DNA of 11,743 nt. It comes from Microbacterium sp. (GTDB lineage: Bacteria > Actinomycetota > Actinomycetes > Actinomycetales > Microbacteriaceae). The stretch's first letter is position 1; every line of letters begins with the position of its first letter. Location of the stretch: NCBI RefSeq assembly GCF_003248605.1, contig NZ_QFPF01000080.1, positions 1-11,743 on the forward strand. Reading direction: 5' to 3'. Shown piece by piece: positions 7,833 to 11,743 of this stretch. A model generated the notes under the pieces. That model made no database searches. It had not been told where the DNA came from and was given only the letters and a program-made list of their open reading frames with translations. The position numbers were made by a program, and so were the translations under genes.

Positions 7833-9469
7833 CAGGCCTCTCCCTTCGGATCTGCGGTCGGCAGCCGCACGATGAACGTGCACCCTTCGCCCGGGCGGGT
7901 CTGCACCGTGATCTCGCCGCCGTGCGCGCGCACGATGTCGCGGCTGATCGCAAGCCCCAGCCCGCTGCCGTGCGTCGTCGACTTGCGCACCGAATCCGAG
8001 CGGAAGAACCGTTCGAACAGTCGAGGCAGCTCCTGCTCGGAGATGCCCGGTCCGTCATCGCGCACCACGATCCACGCGTGCAGGCCGTCGGATGTCGCGC
8101 CCACCTCGACATGACCGCCGTCGTTGTTGTACTTGATGGCGTTGGATACGAGGTTGTCGATCACCTGACGGATGCGGTGCGCATCGGCATAGGCGATCGT
8201 CTCTTCGATACCCGAATCGTCGATCGTGATGCGGCGTTCGGCGGCCCGCGGCGCCTGGCTCTCGACGGCTTCGCGCACGACGTCGGACAGATCCGTGACC
8301 TCCGCGTCGATGCTCAGGTCGATGCCCTTTCGGGAGACGGCCGAGACCGTCAGGATGTCGGCGACCAGCTCGAGCAGCCGCCCCGCGTTGCGCTCGGCGA
8401 CCTCGAGGTTTCGGCGCGCGGCGGGCGAGAGTTCGTCGTCGTCGAGGACGAGGTCGAGGTAGCCCATGATCGAGGTGAGTGGCGTGCGCAGCTCGTGGGA
8501 GACGGAGGCCACGAGGTCTTCTCGCGCACGCAGGGCGAGCTCCTCTGTCGTGACATCGCGAGAGACGACGATCGTTCCGGCGAACGACCCGTCGAGATCG
8601 CTGATCTGCCGGGCCGTGATGCTCAGTGCCCGCCGATCGTCGCCGGGGTCGCCGTACCAGACCAGCTCGTTCTCGAAGACATCACCCCGGCGCGCGCGGA
8701 CGAGCGGCAGCTCTTCGGCGGTGAGACGGGTGACGCCGTCGGAGCCGTAGGCGACGGTCTCGCCCTTGTGGTCGCGGGAGCCCTGCAGCCGCGCGTGGGC
8801 CTCGTTGGTCACGGCGAGCGTGCCGTCGGGGGCGATGCGGATCACCCCGAAGTCGACGGCGTCGAGGACATCCATCACGATGTCCTCCTGACGGCGCGCC
8901 CGATCGACGGACTGCTGGAGGTGCCGTGACTGCTTGTCGAGCAGGTACCTCTGGGCCAGGGCTCGCCGCGAGGCGAGATAGGCGATCGTCGCGACCGCAG
9001 CGATGGTGACGGGCAGCAGGAGGGTCGAGGTGCTGAGGGACTGCGTGGGGTCGGCGGCGACGAGCAGCCAGAACAGGGTGCTGACGCCGACGACCGAGAG
9101 CACGACGCCCGCCACCCCGTACAGCCAGGCGATCCACATCACAGGGAAGGCCCAGAGGATGCCGAGGCCGGCCGTCGGCGACGCGTCGCGCAGGAAGGCG
9201 ATCGCGATGATGTCGGCGACGGGGATGAGCGCGCCCCAGATGTGCGGCAGCCGGTTCCACGGCACGATCATCGCCGCGCCCGTGGCGACGAAGACGAGCG
9301 CGCAGCCGATCACGAGCGGCGTGACGGCGCGCACCTGACCGAACATGAGGATGAGTACGACGGCGAGGAGAGCGACGCCCGCCAGGAGCGACTGGTTCAG
9401 GAGGACGGTGCGCTCTCGCGCGGTGTCGTCTACACGGGCGCGCCTCGCGCCCGCCACCTCCGAGGCCAT
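7832..9469 (-). CDS. PAS-containing membrane sensor histidine kinase
   Basis: A 545-residue sensor kinase. Six hydrophobic helices lie near residues 27-46, 49-69, 77-94, 101-117, 118-139 and 150-167, with very short loops, so the signal is probably sensed within the membrane. A helical linker (168-190) leads to a PAS-like domain (about 190-310, VDFGVIRIAPDGTLAVTNEA). The HisKA helix carries the phospho-acceptor H325 in SVSHELRTPLTSIMGYLDL. The ATPase domain shows the N box NLVSNAIKYN near 439, DDGPGI near 471 and GSGLGLAI near 501, so it looks catalytically complete. The start ATG 9469 is 9 nt after the exporter stop and lacks a Shine-Dalgarno sequence. Its stop overlaps the start of the GGDEF-like gene. 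The convergent OmpR-type regulator is the nearest and likely partner. The kinase-to-phosphatase balance and the ligand cannot be read from sequence. Confidence 0.95.
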   Translation of the reverse strand: MASEVAGARRARVDDTARERTVLLNQSLLAGVALLAVVLILMFGQVRAVTPLVIGCALVFVATGAAMIVPWNRLPHIWGALIPVADIIAIAFLRDASPTAGLGILWAFPVMWIAWLYGVAGVVLSVVGVSTLFWLLVAADPTQSLSTSTLLLPVTIAAVATIAYLASRRALAQRYLLDKQSRHLQQSVDRARRQEDIVMDVLDAVDFGVIRIAPDGTLAVTNEAHARLQGSRDHKGETVAYGSDGVTRLTAEELPLVRARRGDVFENELVWYGDPGDDRRALSITARQISDLDGSFAGTIVVSRDVTTEELALRAREDLVASVSHELRTPLTSIMGYLDLVLDDDELSPAARRNLEVAERNAGRLLELVADILTVSAVSRKGIDLSIDAEVTDLSDVVREAVESQAPRAAERRITIDDSGIEETIAYADAHRIRQVIDNLVSNAIKYNNDGGHVEVGATSDGLHAWIVVRDDGPGISEQELPRLFERFFRSDSVRKSTTHGSGLGLAISRDIVRAHGGEITVQTRPGEGCTFIVRLPTADPKGEA

Positions 9470-9481
9470 GCGTCGACGTTA
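9470..9481 (-). promoter_or_regulatory. Possible -10 element for internal leaderless kinase start
   Basis: On the minus strand TAACGT (9481-9476) fits TANNNT, and its first three bases are the exporter stop codon. Six bases later comes the kinase ATG, so a transcript from here would be leaderless. The absence of any Shine-Dalgarno sequence fits this, but reinitiation after the exporter stop is an equally good explanation. No -35 box was identified. Confidence 0.25.
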
Positions 9482-11104
9482 TCGGACCCGGGCCCGACCA
9501 CCCGGCAGGCGCGGCCCGGACGCCGGCGCGTCCCCGACGGCGGGGGCCGGGCGCGCGGCATCCTGGGCCTCGTACTCGGCGAGGAGCTCGTGCTCACGCG
9601 CGTGGGCGGGCAGGCAGAAAAGCACGAGGGCGGCGCCCAGGAGGATCGCGATCGCACCGACGAGGTACGCGGCGAGGGCGCCGGTGACGAGGCTCTGCGC
9701 GGCCGCGGCGAGGATCTCGTCGCGAGAGGCGGGGTACTGGTCGGCCACGTGAAGAGCGGACGCGTAGGACGCCTGCAACGCTGCCGTGACGCTGTCGGAG
9801 ATGGTCGACGCCTCGCTGCTGGCGGCGATCTGCCGGCCGAATGCGGCCGCGAAGCCCGACGCGAGGATCGCACCCAGCAGCGCCTGCATGATCGACCCAC
9901 CGAGGTCTCGCTGCAGGTCCGAGGTGGCCGAGGCCATGCCCACGCGCCGCACGGGTGTGCTCTGCGTGAGCGATCGCGAGGCGGGGGTCATCGCGAACGC
10001 CGCTCCCGCGCCGATCACGAAGAATCCGATCGCGATGAGCGGGTACGGAGTGCGCTCACCCCAGAAGAGCATCGTCACGAACCCCGCGAAAACGAGCACG
10101 TAACCCGTGAGCATCGTCACGCGTGACCCGCGCGCCGTGACGAGGCGGGCGGAGAGGGGGGCGACCAGCAGAAGACCGATCGCGGCGGGCACGACCGCAA
10201 GTCCCGCCTCGAGTGTGTCGTAGCCGAGGATGTTCTGGAGGAACTGCTGTCCGACGAACATCGCCCCCATCAGCGAGCCGAAGACGATGGTGCCGGCGGC
10301 CGCAGGCACCCAGAAGAGCCTGCGGCGGGCGATCCGCAGGTCGTAGAGGGGATGCTGTGCCGCACGCTGGCGCCACCCGAAAGCCCCCAGCAGCACGACG
10401 GCGGCGACCAAGAGGACGGCTCCGAGCGCGAGCTGACCGGGTGCGAACACCATGCTGACACCGAGCACCAGCGTGGCGACGGCGAACGTGGCCAGCACTC
10501 CCCCGGCGTGGTCGATCGGTTCGGTGGACTCGTTGACGTGCGCGGGCACGAGCGCGGCGACGAGCACGAGCGCGACGGCGGCGATCGGTGCGGCGAGGAG
10601 GAAGGCCGACCCCCACCACCACTCGATCAGCAGCAGGCCCGCGAGCACCGAGCCGATCACGGTCGCCATGGCGCTCACGCTCGACCACAGCGCGATGGCA
10701 CCGGTGCGTCGCGGGCCGCTGGCCCAGAGCGCCGTGATCAGCGACAGGGTGGTGGGATAGGCCATGCCCGCGGCGATTCCGGTGAACACCCGCGCCGCGA
10801 TGAGCGTCTCGATCGACACGGAGAAGGCGGAGACGAAGCTGGCGAGGACTGTGAGCGTGAGGCCCAGCATCAGCAGCTGCTTGCGCCCGTAGCGGTCGGC
10901 CACGGCGCCCAGGTACAGCACCGACATCGCCAGCCCCAGCGAACAGCCGAGCGCGACCAGATTGAGCTGGGTCTGGGTGGCGCCGAACGCGTCGCCGATG
11001 TCGGGCAGGGCGATGTTGGCCGCCGCGAGATTGATGTTGCAGACGAGCGCCGCGAGCGTGAGCGCCGTGAGGACGAGCGGGGCGCGGCGGGGGGCGTCGG
11101 GCAT
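9479..11104 (-). CDS. MFS multidrug exporter, 14-TM DHA2-like
   Basis: A major facilitator superfamily protein of 541 residues, the size expected for 14-helix drug:proton antiporters. Motif A, GAVADRYGRK at residues 66-75, follows the second helix. A motif C-like glycine-rich segment (VIGSVLAGLLL) lies in helix 5. The N-terminal NIALPDIG matches the family's NVALPxI. The aspartate usually found a few residues before it (LDxTIVNVALP) is asparagine here (N25), which may change proton coupling or substrate choice. The C-terminal tail is hydrophilic and rich in Ala, Pro and Arg. ATG 11104 was chosen because the hydrophobic start follows at once; the frame is open to 11158, but the added 18 residues are Arg-rich and run over the promoter region. 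It is the first gene of the accessory set. Substrate unknown; antibiotic or toxic-compound efflux is the family expectation. Confidence 0.9.
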   Translation of the reverse strand: MPDAPRRAPLVLTALTLAALVCNINLAAANIALPDIGDAFGATQTQLNLVALGCSLGLAMSVLYLGAVADRYGRKQLLMLGLTLTVLASFVSAFSVSIETLIAARVFTGIAAGMAYPTTLSLITALWASGPRRTGAIALWSSVSAMATVIGSVLAGLLLIEWWWGSAFLLAAPIAAVALVLVAALVPAHVNESTEPIDHAGGVLATFAVATLVLGVSMVFAPGQLALGAVLLVAAVVLLGAFGWRQRAAQHPLYDLRIARRRLFWVPAAAGTIVFGSLMGAMFVGQQFLQNILGYDTLEAGLAVVPAAIGLLLVAPLSARLVTARGSRVTMLTGYVLVFAGFVTMLFWGERTPYPLIAIGFFVIGAGAAFAMTPASRSLTQSTPVRRVGMASATSDLQRDLGGSIMQALLGAILASGFAAAFGRQIAASSEASTISDSVTAALQASYASALHVADQYPASRDEILAAAAQSLVTGALAAYLVGAIAILLGAALVLFCLPAHAREHELLAEYEAQDAARPAPAVGDAPASGPRLPGGRARVR

Positions 11105-11117
11105 GGTTGTCACCCTA
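11105..11117 (-). promoter_or_regulatory. Probable -10 element for leaderless exporter transcription
   Basis: Read on the minus strand, TAGGGT (11117-11112) is a TANNNT hexamer seven bases before ATG 11104, which would place the transcript start at or within a base or two of the A of the start codon. There is no properly spaced Shine-Dalgarno sequence apart from AGGG inside the hexamer. The -35 region (about 11135-11140) is weak. It stands just behind the rpsA terminator, so the accessory genes appear to have their own promoter. Confidence 0.45.
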
Positions 11118-11161
11118 GCGGCGACATGCGGCCGGTCCCGACATCGCACGTCGGACATGCA

Positions 11162-11195
11162 ACAGGGGCCGGGACCTTTCGGTCCCGGCCCCTGT
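11162..11195 (-). terminator. Terminator hairpin after rpsA
   Basis: A perfect 15-pair stem (11162-11176 with 11181-11195) is closed by a four-base loop that reads GAAA on the minus strand, a stable GNRA tetraloop. It begins 22 nt after the rpsA stop codon. There is no T run behind it (TTGCATG follows), as is frequent for actinobacterial hairpin terminators. It may also protect the 3' end of the abundant rpsA mRNA. It separates rpsA from the exporter promoter. Confidence 0.75.
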
Positions 11196-11217
11196 CGGTG
11201 CGTTTCTCAGCCGCGGA

Positions 11218-11743
11218 TCAGCGACCCGAGAGCTTCTCGCGCAGAGCGGCGAGCGCCTCGTCGTCGGCGAGCGTGCCGGAGCCGGCCTGCTCGCTCGTGA
11301 ACGCCGAACCGCCGAAGTCGGCCGCGGCGGTGGCCTCGGCCTCGAGCGTCTTGGCGACCTGAGCCTTGTGCGCCTCCCAGCGAGCCTGGGCCGCAGCGTA
11401 CTCCTGCTCCCACTTCTCGCGCTGGGCGTCGAAGCCCTCGAGCCAGACGCCGGAGACGGAGTCGAAGCCCTCGGGGTACTTGTACTCGCCGTTCTCGTCG
11501 TACTCCGTGACCATGCCGTAGAGCGCGGGGTCGAACTCGGTGCCGAACGGGTCGACCGAGTCGTTCGCCTGCTTCAGCGAGAGCGAGATGCGGCGACGCT
11601 CGAGGTCGATGTCGATGACCTTGACGAACACCTCTTCGCCGACGGAGACGACCTGCTCGGCGAGCTCGACGTGCTTGCCCGAGAGCTCCGAGATGTGCAC
11701 GAGGCCCTCGATGCCGTCCGCGACGCGAACGAACGCGCCGAAC
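11218..11743 (-). CDS. rpsA: 30S ribosomal protein S1, C-terminal part (5' end cut by window edge)
   Basis: This is the last 174 residues of ribosomal protein S1, which binds mRNA at the 30S subunit. The visible part opens inside an S1/OB-fold repeat ([20 protein letters not shown], then [20 protein letters not shown]), probably the fourth. A tail of about 110 residues follows, rich in Ala, Glu and aromatic residues ([15 protein letters not shown], ending [13 protein letters not shown]), as in actinobacterial S1 proteins. The ISLSLKQ end of the last repeat and the acidic [11 protein letters not shown] tail are typical of rpsA in this group, which rules out other S1-domain proteins such as polynucleotide phosphorylase. 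The frame continues past the right edge, so the start codon is outside the window. The gene ends in TGA 22 nt before its terminator hairpin. Confidence 0.96.
   Translation of the reverse strand, partial: FGAFVRVADGIEGLVHISELSGKHVELAEQVVSVGEEVFVKVIDIDLERRRISLSLKQANDSVDPFGTEFDPALYGMVTEYDENGEYKYPEGFDSVSGVWLEGFDAQREKWEQEYAAAQARWEAHKAQVAKTLEAEATAAADFGGSAFTSEQAGSGTLADDEALAALREKLSGR

Noticed and set aside
6852..8114. Plus-strand open frame opposite the GGDEF-like gene and kinase
   Set aside because: The product is a charged low-complexity chain, while the minus-strand frames carry clear membrane and kinase motifs.
11105..11158. Upstream extension of the exporter to ATG 11158
   Set aside because: It adds 18 Arg-rich residues over the probable promoter; MFS proteins of this type start just before helix 1.
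9242..11362. Long plus-strand frames opposite the exporter and rpsA (9242-10126, 10352-11362)
   Set aside because: They are Arg/Gly/Asp-rich shadows; the minus strand encodes a clear MFS protein and S1.

Overview
The window is GC-rich (roughly 70%), densely coding actinobacterial DNA. The protein sequences, near-exclusive G/C third codon positions, and starts sitting 6-7 nt behind TANNNT hexamers fit Microbacteriaceae, perhaps Microbacterium. That placement is inference from gene content and style. No mobile element, CRISPR array or tRNA/rRNA gene is visible.

Layout: the housekeeping frame runs on the minus strand from right to left. It holds the 3' end of rpsA (11743-11218), then coaE (4989-4354), uvrB (4344-2266) and most of uvrA (2168 to the window edge). 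In many actinobacteria rpsA and coaE are close neighbours. Here about 6.2 kb of accessory sequence separates them: a minus-strand set of an MFS drug:H+ antiporter-2-like exporter (11104-9479), a six-TM PAS histidine kinase (9469-7832) and a seven-TM protein with a C-terminal domain resembling a degenerate GGDEF domain (7832-6669). A convergent plus-strand OmpR-type response regulator (5832-6617) follows, and then about 840 nt without a confident protein gene before coaE.

The three minus-strand accessory genes are tightly packed: a 9-nt gap from exporter to kinase and a TGATG overlap from kinase to GGDEF-like protein. They are probably co-transcribed. The kinase and the regulator form a plausible two-component pair split over opposite strands. 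The natural model is that a membrane or envelope signal is relayed to the regulator and affects the exporter; the target genes are not shown by the sequence.

The most unusual part is the apparently empty region between coaE and the regulator. On the plus strand it holds a 23-pair, one-bulge stem (5391-5414 with 5486-5508) enclosing three smaller hairpins. Further hairpins follow, the last being an 18-pair intrinsic terminator with a run of six T (5656-5703). This looks like a structured non-coding RNA or leader. I could not match it to a known RNA class. The surrounding 616 nt (5107-5722) contain no TpA dinucleotide.

On the repair side, UvrA and UvrB are the damage-recognition and loading proteins of nucleotide excision repair, and CoaE completes coenzyme A synthesis. 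coaE and uvrB lie in the same reading frame, separated by one TAG and three codons, and are almost certainly co-transcribed.
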